A stretch of DNA of 64,000 bases from Chlorogloeopsis sp. ULAP01 (GTDB lineage Bacteria > Cyanobacteriota > Cyanobacteriia > Cyanobacteriales > Nostocaceae): assembly GCF_030381805.1 (NCBI RefSeq), contig NZ_JAUDRH010000015.1, forward strand, positions 62,001-126,000, read 5' to 3'. Below the pieces are notes generated by a model. It did not search any database and was not told where the DNA came from. It saw nothing but the letters and a program-made list of their open reading frames with translations. A program made the position numbers and the translations under genes. Within the stretch, counting starts at the first letter, position 1, and each line of letters begins with the position of its first letter. Positions 37,119 through 48,064 of the stretch are shown here, one piece after another.

Positions 37119-39230
37119 TTATGCCAACCCCACTACCGTAATAATTAAATCAATCAATTTAATTGCAATAAATGGTGCAATTACACCACCTAAGCCATAA
37201 ATTAAAATATTGCGTTGTAGCAGTTGATTAGATGTTAGTGGTCTAAACTTTACACCCTTAAGTGCTAAGGGAATCAAAGCTGGAATAATCAAAGCATTAT
37301 AAATAAGTGCTGACAGCACAGCTGAATTAGTGCTGGTTAGCCTCATAATATTTAAACCTTGTAGGTTAGCAGAAGCAAATAAGACTGGAATAATCGCAAA
37401 GTATTTAGCAATATCATTGGCAATCGAAAATGTTGTTAATGCTCCGCGAGTGATCAGTAATTGTTTGCCAATACTAACTATATCGATTAGTTTTGTAGGG
37501 TCTGAGTCTAAATCCACCATGTTAGCTGCTTCTTTAGCAGCTTGAGTACCAGTATTCATTGCTACTCCAACATTAGCTTGTGCTAAGGCGGGGGCATCAT
37601 TAGTACCATCTCCAGTCATTGCCACTATTTTGCCTTCTTTCTGTTCTTTTTGAATTACGGCTATTTTGTCTTCTGGGTTGGCTTCAGCAATGAAATCGTC
37701 TACTCCAGCTTCTTTGGCAATGACAGAAGCGGTGATGCGGTTGTCACCAGTCAACATGATGGTACGTACTCCCATCCGTCGCAGTTGCTCGAAGCGATCG
37801 CGTATTCCTGGCTTGACAATATCCTTGAGATAAATCACACCGAAAATTTCGTTATCAAAGCAAACTGCTAAAGGTGTACCTCCCTGTTGGGAAACCATTT
37901 CGTAGGCGCTATCCAATTCCGGTGAGGTGTTGCCGTTACGAGAACGTACAAATCCCTTAATTGCATCTACCGCTCCTTTACGCGCCTGTTGCCCATTGGG
38001 TAAGTTTGTTCCGCTCATGCGAGTTCTGGCTGAAAACTCAATTCCTTCAGATCTGTCAATGTCAAAATTAATCCTTGCTCCTAATTTTTCTGCCAATCGG
38101 ACTATCGATTTTCCCTCTGGCGTCTCATCGAATACACTCGCTGCCAAGGCTACATAAGCAACTTGCTCCATAGAGTGTCCGTTGATTGGAATAAAACCTT
38201 CTGCCAAACGATTACCCAAGGTGATCGTACCTGTTTTATCGAGAACCAGAGTGTTAACATCGCCACAAGCTTCTACTGCTCGCCCTGAGGTAGCAATGAC
38301 GTTAAATTGAGCAACCCGATCCATTCCAGCAATACCAATGGCACTCAGTAAGCCGCCAATAGTTGTAGGAATCAGTGCTACCAACAGAGCTACCAAAATT
38401 GATACACTGACTGGACTGCCAACTGTGTTGGCAATAGGTGATATGGTAACAACGACAAATAAAAAGACTAAGCTGAGGACTGCCAATAACACTGTCAGGG
38501 CAATTTCATTTGGTGTTTTGCTGCGATCTGCTCCTTCTACCAGAGCAATCATCCGATCAATGAAGCCTTTGCCGGGATCGGCAGTGATCCGAACAATCAA
38601 CTCGTCAGAAATAATCCGCGTACCGCCTGTCACGGAGCTAGCAACATCAGAGCCTGTTTCTTTTAATACTGGTGCCGATTCTCCTGTAATTGCCGATTCA
38701 TCAACACTGGCGGCACCCATAATCACTTCCCCATCGGCGGGAATAATATCACCTGCGACGACGTAGACAGTATCACCTCGTTGCAAGCTGGTGGAAGGAA
38801 CTTCTGTGATCGTGCCATCAGGAGAAAGTTTTTTCGCTATGGTTTCTGATTTGGTTGAGCGTAAGGCGTCGGCTTGCGCTTTACCACGTCCTTCTGCTAC
38901 TGCTTCGGCAAAATTGGCAAACCAAACAGTGAAGAATAAAATCAATGTAATTAAGCCATTGATCAAGCGTGGGTTATCACCGGGAACAGAACCAAATAAT
39001 TCAGGATCAATTGTGGCTGCAAGAGTGACAAGTGTACCAACCCAGACTAAAAACATAACTGGGTTTTTCACTGCATCTTTAGGATTAAGCTTGACAAAGG
39101 CGTCCTTAATGGCTCTTTGATAAATTCCTTTAGTGTTTACCTTTGCTTGTTTACGGGCATGACGGCGATCGTATGGGCGAAAACGTTGGGGTTTATTAGG
39201 TGGTTTGGGGGTAGTTGCAACTGGATTCAT
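37119..39230 (-). CDS. kdpB: Potassium-transporting P-type ATPase KdpB
   Basis: A 703-residue catalytic subunit of the high-affinity K+ pump. It has the phosphorylation motif D-K-T-G-T-I-T-L-G, the actuator motif T-G-E-S-A-P, the hinge T-G-D-G-T-N-D-A-P-A-L, and the expected membrane helices. The N-terminus is basic (K-P-P-N-K-P-Q-R-F-R-P-Y-D-R-R-H). It follows kdpA after 135 bp of low-complexity G-rich sequence and is followed by kdpG after 66 bp. Confidence 0.97.
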   Translation of the reverse strand: MNPVATTPKPPNKPQRFRPYDRRHARKQAKVNTKGIYQRAIKDAFVKLNPKDAVKNPVMFLVWVGTLVTLAATIDPELFGSVPGDNPRLINGLITLILFFTVWFANFAEAVAEGRGKAQADALRSTKSETIAKKLSPDGTITEVPSTSLQRGDTVYVVAGDIIPADGEVIMGAASVDESAITGESAPVLKETGSDVASSVTGGTRIISDELIVRITADPGKGFIDRMIALVEGADRSKTPNEIALTVLLAVLSLVFLFVVVTISPIANTVGSPVSVSILVALLVALIPTTIGGLLSAIGIAGMDRVAQFNVIATSGRAVEACGDVNTLVLDKTGTITLGNRLAEGFIPINGHSMEQVAYVALAASVFDETPEGKSIVRLAEKLGARINFDIDRSEGIEFSARTRMSGTNLPNGQQARKGAVDAIKGFVRSRNGNTSPELDSAYEMVSQQGGTPLAVCFDNEIFGVIYLKDIVKPGIRDRFEQLRRMGVRTIMLTGDNRITASVIAKEAGVDDFIAEANPEDKIAVIQKEQKEGKIVAMTGDGTNDAPALAQANVGVAMNTGTQAAKEAANMVDLDSDPTKLIDIVSIGKQLLITRGALTTFSIANDIAKYFAIIPVLFASANLQGLNIMRLTSTNSAVLSALIYNALIIPALIPLALKGVKFRPLTSNQLLQRNILIYGLGGVIAPFIAIKLIDLIITVVGLA

Positions 39231-39365
39231 ATTATGTAAGGGAACGGGGAACAGGGAATAGGGTTGGGGAGGGGGAGAGTGGGGAGAGTGAGAGCTAGGG
39301 GCGCCCTCTGGGGTTAGGGGCTGTGGGGGAGATAAAAAGAATCCTTATTCCTATCCCCTGTCCCC

Positions 39366-41051
39366 TTAACTGCCAGTGGCAATTTTAAAACCTTCGGCGA
39401 TCGGGCCTAATGCTAAAACAGGGAAGAAAGTTAGTACTCCTAAAATCAGAATGACTCCAGCTGTAATGCTGGTAAATAGGAGAGTATCAGTTTTGAGAGT
39501 GGCTGGGGTTTCTGGAACTGTTTGTTTGTTAGCCATGCTGTCAGCTAATAGCAAGATGGCAATAATGGGAACGTAACGCCCTAGCAGTAAGCTGGGAATT
39601 GTACTTAAATTCCACCAGAGAGTGTTATCTACTAAACCCTCAAAGCCAGAGCCATTGTTTGCACTTGCTGAAGTATATTCATAAACTACTTGAGAAACTT
39701 TGTGAAAGGTAGGATTCGTAATTCCAGCGATCGCTTCTGGAAGATAAAAAGTAATGGCACTGGGAATTAAAACTGCTATTGGATGAATTAATAGCACAAC
39801 ACTGGCGAGAACAATTTCTCGCTTCTCAATTTTCCGCCCCATAAACTCTGGAGTACGCCCTACCATCAAACCAGTTAAGAAGACAGTCAGAATTACATAG
39901 ATTAATAGGTATGCAGTTCCTGTTCCTTGCCCACCCCAAACTATTTGCAAAAACATATTTAATAAGGTAGAAAAACCTCCTGTCGGCATCAGAGAATCGT
40001 GCATACCGTTGACAGCGCCAGTCATAGTACTAGTAGTCATGACTGCCCAAAATGCAGTTAGTACAGAGCCAAAGCGAACTTCTTTACCCTCTAAATTTGG
40101 CTGTTCAATACCTAAAGCACTATTAATTAGAGGATTGCCTTGATATTCTCCATTAGCTGTAATGCCCACTAAAATAACAAAAATCACAAATACCATCCAG
40201 AACAGCAGCCATGCTTGTTTGCTATTGTTGGCAAAAATACCGTAGGTGTGAATCAACGCTGCTGGAATCGAAATCATAGCGAGCATTTCGATTAGATTAG
40301 AAGCACCATTGGGATTTTCAAAGGGGTGGGCAGAGTTAGTGGCAAAAAAGCCACCACCGTTTTCACCCAATTGCTTAATCATTTCAAAAGAAGCTACTGG
40401 GCCTCTGGGAATATACTGAGTAGAGCCTTCGATTGTTGTGACAATTTCGGGGCCTAGAAATGTTTGCGGTACACCTAAGATAATTAAGGCGATCGCCCCA
40501 ATTATGGAAATAGGTAGCAAGATTCGTGTAATGGCACGGGTAAGATCTACGTAAAAGTTTCCCAGCACTCTACCTGTTAAACCACGAAGAAAGGCGATGC
40601 CTACTGCCAAGCCAGTCGCAGCTGAGGTGAACATCAAAAAACCTAAAGCTGCTGTTTGGCTAAAATAACTGAGAGTTATTTCGGGAACGTAGTGTTGTTG
40701 ATCGGTATTTGTGAGAAATGAAATTGTTGTGTGTAGTGCTAAATCCCAACTGGGGGCATTAAAAGTATTAGGATTTAGAGGCAGAATTCCCTGAAACTCA
40801 AAAATCAAGTAGACAGCACTGCCCATGATTAGATTGCTGACAAGAACAGCTCGCGCATACTGCCAACCTGTCATTTCTTGCTTGCCACGCACACCTGCTA
40901 CTACGTAGATAATTCGCTCAATCGGATTCATGATTGGATCGAGCAAAGTTCTTTCACCTAAGAAAATACGTGCTATGTATCTACCGAAAAACGGAGCGAT
41001 CGCTATTAAGATACAAAGCGTTAACCCAATTTGCAAAAAGCCTTGTCCCAT
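39366..41051 (-). CDS. kdpA: Potassium-transporting ATPase KdpA subunit
   Basis: A 561-residue channel-like subunit with about ten membrane helices. It binds and carries K+. Selectivity-filter-like segments G-G-F-F-A-T-N-S-A-H-P-F, N-G-M-H-D-S and N-N-G-S-G-F are present. It is the first gene of kdpABGCD. About 1.4 kb of AT-rich sequence upstream should hold the promoter, which in relatives is induced by K+ limitation and desiccation. Confidence 0.96.
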   Translation of the reverse strand: MGQGFLQIGLTLCILIAIAPFFGRYIARIFLGERTLLDPIMNPIERIIYVVAGVRGKQEMTGWQYARAVLVSNLIMGSAVYLIFEFQGILPLNPNTFNAPSWDLALHTTISFLTNTDQQHYVPEITLSYFSQTAALGFLMFTSAATGLAVGIAFLRGLTGRVLGNFYVDLTRAITRILLPISIIGAIALIILGVPQTFLGPEIVTTIEGSTQYIPRGPVASFEMIKQLGENGGGFFATNSAHPFENPNGASNLIEMLAMISIPAALIHTYGIFANNSKQAWLLFWMVFVIFVILVGITANGEYQGNPLINSALGIEQPNLEGKEVRFGSVLTAFWAVMTTSTMTGAVNGMHDSLMPTGGFSTLLNMFLQIVWGGQGTGTAYLLIYVILTVFLTGLMVGRTPEFMGRKIEKREIVLASVVLLIHPIAVLIPSAITFYLPEAIAGITNPTFHKVSQVVYEYTSASANNGSGFEGLVDNTLWWNLSTIPSLLLGRYVPIIAILLLADSMANKQTVPETPATLKTDTLLFTSITAGVILILGVLTFFPVLALGPIAEGFKIATGS

Positions 41052-42473
41052 ATATTTTAACTGAATTATGGATTTTGCTTTTGTTTAGCTTTATTGCTAA
41101 AACTTGACTAATTCATTTGCTTCATTTTCTCAATCTGGACTCTTCATTTTTTTTGTATAAATTCCAGATAGTTATAGTCAGTAAATAGGTTATAAATAAA
41201 ATCAAATTGATTGGAGCTATTACTATTGAACTATAACTAATTACTCAATTTGAACCTATCTACTTAAAACCTTCTAACGAATGTAATTCTTTTTATATTT
41301 CATTCATTTCTCCTGAATTTTAGAATCATAATTTTCACTTGCAATCTATATATATTATTTATACTTAACTCTTGTCAGAATCTCTCCTTAAAGATTATCC
41401 TACCAGAAGCATTAAATTGTAAGTATAGCTTTATACACAAACATAAGTTTCAATTGTTCAGTAGACATATATTAAATTTATCTAGACTATGAGATTTGGA
41501 TAGTTGAGAAGGTCAGGCTTTTAATTAGGAATTAGTAGCTGCTCAGGAGTCAAAGAAGTGTAGACAAGATTATATTGTATATATAAGACTTTTTGAATAA
41601 TTCAAGCTATGTTTTTGCCAATCCTGTAAGTTAGTCAAGAAAACAATTAAATTGTCATTACTTTTTTTAGATATATGCACAAGCAATCAAAACTTATTAA
41701 CTTTTGAAAACACATAAATATGTTGTACATTAAACATCTGCTAATTTAATCAAGTTTGAGTTAGAAATTTATCTAACTTATTTTTTGTATTTATATATAT
41801 ATGATTAAATCCATCAAGAGTAAGCAGAATATATCAGAAAATATATAGCTAATATTATTTATGTATATATTGGCCAAACTAATTATTATAAATACCTCCA
41901 ATTATTCATTGAATAGTGTTGATAAATTTAGTTCTATATTGAGAAAAGTTTTCCAAAAATTAAACTCTAGCAGCTGCTAGATAGTTTAGGACATCAACTG
42001 ATGATAAAAACCTTATACCAATTCTCTGTAAGGCTGCACTTTATTTTGACTCCTCCCAACCTCCCCTTGCCAAGGGAAGGTGCCGCAGGCGGTGGGGTTA
42101 TTTCTATGTGTCTTCATATAGAAATGGTATTACAGCAAGCAAGTTTTTACCCTGTTCCTGTTAAGAGTTCCCTGCTATATTTAATTGTGACAAAAGAAAA
42201 ACGCTTACTCAGTTAATAGGTTTTCTCTTGCTGTAGTTATAGCGCTGGAATACTTAATACCGCCAGAGTATGTGTTCGGCTATTTGCACAATGGCATGAT
42301 TTTGTTAGCAAATTCTTGATTAGAATCGTACTGCTGTGTTGGCTGTGACGCTAGCAGCTTGTGGATTCACATTACTGAGTATGTTGATACCTGCAACAGA
42401 ACTGAATTAATGCGCTGATGAATTAGCTAATCCTAGATACAGTTTTGGTGACAAAAGCTTCTGGTTTTCTAGA
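41052..42473. other. Long AT-rich intergenic region upstream of kdpA
   Basis: About 1.4 kb without a believable ORF, very AT-rich with many short T runs and TATATA stretches (for example 41580-41590 and 41797-41810). It contains one MITE-like element at 42015-42130. It separates kdpA and priA, which are transcribed in the same direction. I see no RNA gene, but a small RNA cannot be excluded. Confidence 0.5.
42015..42130. mobile_element. MITE-like element, ATACCATTTC family, copy 1
   Basis: 116 bp bounded by ATACCAATTCTC and its imperfect inverse (AGAAATGGTAT). The core is CTCCCAACCTCCCCTT-N3-AAGGGAAGG-TGCCG-AGGCGGTGGGG. It is homologous to 55501-55615. No transposase inside. Confidence 0.7.
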
Positions 42474-45140
42474 TCACATCATATTTAAGGGATCAACATC
42501 TATTGTTAAACTCACAGATACCGGACAAAGTTGACGCACTTCCTCCCAATCAGGTAACTGTGGCAGCGCATCAGGGGTAAACTTCAACAGTATTTGCCAG
42601 CGATAACGATTTGCTACTCGTAATATGTTAGCTGGTGCTGGCCCCATGATGTCTAAACCTTCTTGTTGCGGCAAAGCAGTTACTATCAATTGGGCAGTGT
42701 TCTGCACTTCTGTGGGATCATTGCTACTTAAGCGCAATAGAATCAACCTGCCATAGGGAGGATAATTTAGTGCCTGGCGTTGTTCTAATTCAGCATGAAT
42801 AAAGGACGGATAATCATGATTTCGTACCGCCTCAATCACCGGATGCTCTGGGGTGTAAGTTTGCACGATTACCTTACCTGGATCTTCGCCTCTGCCAGCA
42901 CGCCCAGCTACCTGAGTTAAAGTTTGAAACGCTCGTTCACTGGCACGATAATCAGATAAATGTAAAAGTCCATCAGCAGCCACAACTCCTACCAATGTTA
43001 CCTGTGGTAGATCCAACCCTTTGGTGAGCATTTGCGTACCCACTAATAAATCTGCTTCACCATTGGCAAATCTGGTAAGTAACGTTCGATGCGCCCCCTT
43101 AGTGCGTGTAGTATCGCTATCAAAGCGGATCAAGCGCAGTTCGGGAAATTGTTTTGTTAATTCTTGGGCAACTCGTTGCGTACCGCTACCAAAGAATTTG
43201 AGGTAAGGGGAGCCACATTCAGGACATTGGCGCGGGTGCGATCGCCCATAATTACAGTAATGACAGCGCAAAATTTGTGGCGCTCCCTCCTCGGTGTGGT
43301 GATATGACAAAGAGACATCACAGTGGGGACACTCCAGCACATATCCACAGCTACGGCAAGATACAAATGTACTATGCCCGCGCCGATGGATAAATAAAAT
43401 TCCCTGCTGATTCTGTTGTTTGAGTTGTTGTAAGGCTGTTTGTAGAGATTTACTAAATATGGAGCGATTACCCTGATGGAATTCTTGCCGCATATCTACT
43501 ACTTCTACAGGCGGCAAAGGGCGAGAGTTGATGCGTTCGGGGAGGGAGAGGTAGTAAGAGGAGTGGGGGAGGGGGGGAGGGGAGAAAGAAGAGGACACGG
43601 GGACACGGGGACGCGGGGACACGGGGAGGCGAGAAGATGGAGATACGGGAAAAGTTTCTGATAATTTCTCCGCGTCTCCCAGTCTCTGCGTCTTTGTGTC
43701 TTCACTTGTCCTCACGCTGATCCAACTCTCCAATGAGGGTGTTGCTGAACCCAAAACTAGGGGACAATTTTCTAATTGGGCGCGCCACTGAGCAACATTA
43801 CGAGCGTTGTAGGTGGGGATGGGGGAGTCTTGTTTAAAGCTGCTGTCGTGTTCTTCGTCTAAGATAATTAAACCCAAATGAGGCAGAGGAGCGAAAATTG
43901 CACTGCGCGTACCGATAACGACTTGGGGTTCTCCTGTCAGCATTTGTCGCCAAGTGTCGTAACGTTCTCCGTCGGAGAGGGCGCTGTGATAAACGCTAAT
44001 TTTGTTGCCAAATCTGGCTCGGAAACGATCGGTTAGCTGGGGTGTGAGTCCAATTTCTGGTACTAAAACAAGGGCGGATTTGCCTTGGGTTAATAAAGGA
44101 GCGATCGCTTGCAAATAAACTTCTGTTTTTCCGGAGCCAGTCACCCCATGCAGCAGTACAGTTCCATAGCCTTCCACTCCTTTGATGGTAGATAATGCCT
44201 GAGACTGAGCAGGATTTAAAGATTTGGGTTGATCTGCCGTGACTGTAAAAGCGCGTTCACTTCGTAATATTTCCCTTTCTGCAATCACAACACAGCCCTT
44301 CTCCTCTAGCTTCTTCAAAGTAGGGGTAGTTGTATTGCAAATTTGTAGAAACTCTGAAAGCCACAACTCACCACCGTGCCGCCTCAAGACTTCTAAAATT
44401 TCTCTTTGACGCTTGTTGAGGTCGATAGGCGGTACACTAACAGTCAAGGTGACTACTGGTTTTGTCTGAGGTCGAGAGTATCTAGGCATTTGTACATAAG
44501 TTTCTACCCATCCGCGTTGGAGTAGTTGTTTTTTTGCCTGATAAAATCCTTTTACCTGACGTTTGAGGAATTTGAAGCTATAGTCCCCATCGACTTGGGA
44601 TTGAAGAATTTTGAGGATTTCACGGGCTGCCAAACTGACAAATTCATTTGCACCGTTGGGAATATTTTCTGGTTTGAGGCGAAGACGAGCCTGCGATCGC
44701 CCTAACAATCCTGGTGGTAAAGCAGTGCGTATGACTTGAATTAGGGAGGTGTAATAGTACTGTGACACCCTTTCTATTAACTGCCAGTACGTTTCTCTAA
44801 AAAATTTTGGGTGGATTACATCTTCCACATCTCTAATTTCTGCGGCTACAAGGTGAGCAGGAGGTTGAGCCAGTAAACGAACAGCTATCCCTCCTACCTG
44901 TTGCCATTTAAATGGCACACTTAAAATATCCCCTGGTTTTACTTCTAAACCTACTGGTAATCGATAGGTATATAGTTTTTCTTCTTTATATCCTTCTTCT
45001 AGTTGTGTTGCGGCTTCTTTTCCAATTCCCGGACAGTCTACTAGAACTTCAACCCACCGATTTCCATTTCTGCTTGAGTCGTAGGAGCTACCTGGTTCAG
45101 CAACAGCTAAAGGAGTCAAACTTACATCATTAATATACAT
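42474..45140 (-). CDS. priA: Primosomal protein N' (replication restart helicase PriA)
   Basis: 888 residues. It has an N-terminal 3'-DNA-binding region, then a superfamily 2 helicase with Walker A G-V-T-G-S-G-K-T (about residue 333) and D-E-E-H-D. The zinc-binding insert contains C-R-S-C, C-P-H-C, C-H-Y-C and C-P-E-C, and the C-terminal V-A-G-R-A-G-R-G motif follows. PriA reloads the replisome at stalled forks. Between the G-S-A-T-P-S motif and the V-V-D-M-R-Q-E segment there are about 60 extra residues rich in S, P, R and V (roughly 475-540). They are encoded by the G-rich minisatellite on the opposite strand, making the protein longer than usual. Confidence 0.95.
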   Translation of the reverse strand: MYINDVSLTPLAVAEPGSSYDSSRNGNRWVEVLVDCPGIGKEAATQLEEGYKEEKLYTYRLPVGLEVKPGDILSVPFKWQQVGGIAVRLLAQPPAHLVAAEIRDVEDVIHPKFFRETYWQLIERVSQYYYTSLIQVIRTALPPGLLGRSQARLRLKPENIPNGANEFVSLAAREILKILQSQVDGDYSFKFLKRQVKGFYQAKKQLLQRGWVETYVQMPRYSRPQTKPVVTLTVSVPPIDLNKRQREILEVLRRHGGELWLSEFLQICNTTTPTLKKLEEKGCVVIAEREILRSERAFTVTADQPKSLNPAQSQALSTIKGVEGYGTVLLHGVTGSGKTEVYLQAIAPLLTQGKSALVLVPEIGLTPQLTDRFRARFGNKISVYHSALSDGERYDTWRQMLTGEPQVVIGTRSAIFAPLPHLGLIILDEEHDSSFKQDSPIPTYNARNVAQWRAQLENCPLVLGSATPSLESWISVRTSEDTKTQRLGDAEKLSETFPVSPSSRLPVSPRPRVPVSSSFSPPPLPHSSYYLSLPERINSRPLPPVEVVDMRQEFHQGNRSIFSKSLQTALQQLKQQNQQGILFIHRRGHSTFVSCRSCGYVLECPHCDVSLSYHHTEEGAPQILRCHYCNYGRSHPRQCPECGSPYLKFFGSGTQRVAQELTKQFPELRLIRFDSDTTRTKGAHRTLLTRFANGEADLLVGTQMLTKGLDLPQVTLVGVVAADGLLHLSDYRASERAFQTLTQVAGRAGRGEDPGKVIVQTYTPEHPVIEAVRNHDYPSFIHAELEQRQALNYPPYGRLILLRLSSNDPTEVQNTAQLIVTALPQQEGLDIMGPAPANILRVANRYRWQILLKFTPDALPQLPDWEEVRQLCPVSVSLTIDVDPLNMM
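43540..43710. repeat. G-rich minisatellite inside priA
   Basis: GGGGACACGG units on the + strand, so the priA coding strand reads C-rich and gives R-L-P-V-S-P-R-P-R-V-P-V-S. Its orientation is opposite, relative to the gene, to the copies in anmK and the NurA-like gene. Confidence 0.8.
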
Positions 45141-45987
45141 AGTTCCTCAATATATTTATAGATAAATATTTTCCTCTGCTAGTTGCTGAAATCTAACCTT
45201 ACTCATTCAACTATAACCGCCTGTCTTGCCTCACTAAAAATGTAGTTCGCAATACTGTCATCAGACATAATACTTGATAAGTTTCCTCTTATGTAATTCC
45301 AATACCGGAATCAAGATTATCTATATGAGGTAATGCATCTTTAATTTAAACTCGATACAACTCATCAATCTGCCGTTTTGCGTAAGTTTTCTTTGCATAC
45401 TAACTAGGTAATAGAGCTTTTCTCCCTATTGATAGATATTAATTACTGTCAGTATATGAGATCCTTTTTACCAGGCAATAGGTTGCGACACCTTGTGCTG
45501 TCAAGTTTATATCATTGATTGTAAGTTTTTAAGTTATGTATAACTTAATCAGCATTTTGCTGATTAGTTTTGAGGGTTGCAATGCATAGAGATTATAAAG
45601 TCATTAAATATATGTGAAGATTTAAGAAATTGGCAAATTCTAAGGAAAAGTTTTATATTTGTTAAGTTTAAGCAATTTTATTTGAGGGGGTTTGACATAT
45701 TTTGTAATTAAAAAAAAGATGAAAAATATATGGATTGCCGAACTAAATCATGAAAGTTGGAATAGTAAGAGTATCGTGTTTGTGAGGAAGTGTATCCAGG
45801 TGTAACCAACAGTTAAAGTCGCCAGCAGTATCGAAAACTAATTATCTCTGGTGAACTTTAGCCATGATATATGAAAATTTAAGTTCGGGATCAACTTTGA
45901 ATTAGCAGAAAAAAGTTTTGCTAAGAGACAGGTGCATTTGTCACATATAAAAACTGGAAAGTATCTTAGAGCAGCTGTCACTAACTT
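45141..45987. other. Divergent intergenic region priA / sigma factor
   Basis: About 850 bp, AT-rich, without ORFs. It must contain the sigma factor promoter. No RNA gene or clear operator is recognised. Confidence 0.45.
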
Positions 45988-46023
45988 ATGTACCAAACCA
46001 AGCAACAATCCCTGAAGGAAGCT

Positions 46024-47166
46024 ATGAATATTGCTGAATTGGGAACAATGACGATGATAGAAAATGCTGCTGATAATGAAGAACCAACTCTTGATAATTT
46101 AGAAGCAGTGGCAGATGAAGAATCCCCTATTATCGAAAACTTAGAAAATCTGGAAATAGATGATCGCGTTGGGGATGAGATGGCGGCAGCACGCCCTTCG
46201 GGATATAACAAAACCGAATATGATGATGCTGTGGGCGCATTTTTTAAAGAAATGGCGCGTTATCCATTACTCAAACCTGATGAAGAGGTTGAACTAGCGC
46301 GGCGAGTGCGATTTCTAGAAGAAGTAAACGAACTATATACTTCCTTAGAAAAAAAACTGGGACAGCAGCCTACCAAGGAAAATATAGCAACACATTTAGA
46401 GATAACAGAAAAGCAGTTAGAACATCGTTTGTATCAAGGGCGGGTGGCGAAACGGAAAATGATTCGCTCTAACTTGCGTCTTGTAGTATCAATTGCCAAA
46501 CGATATTTAAATCGGGGAGTGCCTTTTTTGGATTTAATTCAGGAAGGAGCAATGGGTTTGAATCGTGCTACCGAAAAATTTGATCCAGATAAAGGATATA
46601 AGTTTTCTACGTATGCTTATTGGTGGATCAGACAAGCAATCACAAGGGCGATCGCTAACGATGCACGAACAATTCGCTTGCCGATTCACATAGTTGAAAA
46701 ACTCAATAAATTGAAAAAAGCTCAACGAGAGCTAAAACAAAGATTAGGGCGGAATCCCAGTGAAGCAGAAATGGCTGAAGCATTGGAAATTCCGGCACAA
46801 CAATTACGCCAGCTCCAGCAACTGCGGCGTCAAGCACTTTCCCTCAACCACCGTGTTGGTAAAGAAGAAGACACGGAATTGATGGATTTGCTAGAAGATG
46901 AAGATAACCAATCTCCAGAAGCAAAAATGAACGAAAGCATGATGCGGCAGGAGATTTGGGAAGTATTGGGTGACGTACTAACCCCACGGGAGAAAGATGT
47001 GATTTCGCTGCGATATGGCTTGACAACCAGTGAACCCTGCACTTTGGAAGAGGTTGGCAATATGTTCAATCTATCGCGCGAGCGTGTTCGACAAATTCAA
47101 AGCAAAGCTATGCGAAAATTGCGCCGTCCCCATATAGCCAAACGCTTGAAGGGTTGGTTAGTGTAA
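46024..47166 (+). CDS. sigC: Group 2 sigma-70 factor, SigC-like
   Basis: About 380 residues from ATG 46024, which has GAAGGA at proper spacing; the in-frame ATG at 45988 lacks one. After an acidic N-terminus come region 1.2/2 (D-A-V-G-A-F-F-K-E-M-A-R-Y-P-L-L, then N-L-R-L-V-V-S-I-A-K-R-Y, D-L-I-Q-E-G, Y-A-Y-W-W-I-R-Q-A-I) and region 3. Region 4 has the helix-turn-helix C-T-L-E-E-V-G-N-M-F-N-L-S-R-E-R-V-R-Q-I. The A-M-G-L-N-R-A-T-E-K-F-D-P variant separates it from SigA and fits cyanobacterial SigC. Such factors are non-essential and act under carbon/nitrogen or heat stress; the paralogue identity needs a tree. Confidence 0.87.
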   Translation: MNIAELGTMTMIENAADNEEPTLDNLEAVADEESPIIENLENLEIDDRVGDEMAAARPSGYNKTEYDDAVGAFFKEMARYPLLKPDEEVELARRVRFLEEVNELYTSLEKKLGQQPTKENIATHLEITEKQLEHRLYQGRVAKRKMIRSNLRLVVSIAKRYLNRGVPFLDLIQEGAMGLNRATEKFDPDKGYKFSTYAYWWIRQAITRAIANDARTIRLPIHIVEKLNKLKKAQRELKQRLGRNPSEAEMAEALEIPAQQLRQLQQLRRQALSLNHRVGKEEDTELMDLLEDEDNQSPEAKMNESMMRQEIWEVLGDVLTPREKDVISLRYGLTTSEPCTLEEVGNMFNLSRERVRQIQSKAMRKLRRPHIAKRLKGWLV

Positions 47167-47287
47167 TTAGTCATTTGTTATTTGTCATTTGTCATTTTTC
47201 CAGAATTTAATGATCCTGAAATATTGACTAGGGAATATAAACTATGGGCTAATGACTTAATGATTAATGACCAAGGACTAATGATTA

Positions 47288-47779
47288 ATGACATCGCATA
47301 GCGATTTAACATTGCGTTTTGCTGAACCAGAAGACTGTAACACCTTATTTGAATTAATTAAAGCCCTAGCAGAGTATGAAAAGCTATCTGATGCTGTTAC
47401 TGGGAGCCCTTTAGCACTTAAGGAGCACTTATTCGGTTCCGTAAAATATGTTGAAGCAATATTAGCAGAATATACAGGGCAAGCGGTTGGATTTGCTCTG
47501 TTTTTTCATAATTATTCAACTTTTTTGACCAAGCCAGGAATTTATCTAGAAGATATATTCGTTCTACCAGAGTACCGCCGCCAAGGGATTGGCAAAGCTC
47601 TTTTAACTAAAGTTGCTCAAGTTACTGTAGAGAGAAATTGTGGAAGGTTAGAGTGGAGTGTTCTAGATTGGAACGAGCCAGCTATTAAATTTTATCGCCG
47701 CATGGGAGCAGTGATTTTAGAAGAGTGGCGGATTTGCCGTGTTACAGGAGAGACGCTTGCTGAGTTAGGGAATGGGTGA
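47288..47779 (+). CDS. GNAT family N-acetyltransferase
   Basis: A 163-residue protein with the GNAT fold. The acetyl-CoA motif is V-L-P-E-Y-R-R-Q-G-I-G-K-A-L (about residues 91-104), followed by W-S-V-L-D-W-N-E-P-A-I-K-F-Y-R-R-M-G-A. It most resembles the diamine (spermidine/spermine) acetyltransferase branch, whose members can also modify other small amines or thialysine; the substrate is not predictable. The gap after sigC is filled by TCATTTG heptamer-like repeats. Confidence 0.88.
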   Translation: MTSHSDLTLRFAEPEDCNTLFELIKALAEYEKLSDAVTGSPLALKEHLFGSVKYVEAILAEYTGQAVGFALFFHNYSTFLTKPGIYLEDIFVLPEYRRQGIGKALLTKVAQVTVERNCGRLEWSVLDWNEPAIKFYRRMGAVILEEWRICRVTGETLAELGNG

Positions 47780-47897
47780 TAGAAAGACAAGGGGACAAGC
47801 GGACAAAAACAGGGGAGATAAGGGGACAAACAGAGCAGGGGAGCAGGGGGGCAGGGGAGAACTACTAACCCCTAACCACTGACTAATGACTAACTTT

Positions 47898-47940
47898 GAC
47901 AACTTGTCTTTTGACGAGAAAAGACTGTGAACCTAAAAAT
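47898..47940 (+). promoter_or_regulatory. 43-bp block upstream of the TPR gene (copy A)
   Basis: Shares 17 of the first 18 bases (GACAACTTGTCTTTTGAC) and the final CCTAAAAAT with 49005-49047, at the same total length. Here GTCTTTT-GACGAG-AAAAGAC forms a 7-bp stem. It ends 124 bp before the TPR start. Confidence 0.5.
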
Positions 47941-48064
47941 TAAGGATGGTATTGCACCAAAAACGTCTGAATTAATTTCTCTAAATAGTTTAAATATTTT
48001 CTATGTAAATCCACCCCTACTACAAAAAATACTTTTATTATTTATACCAATCTAATTAAATTTT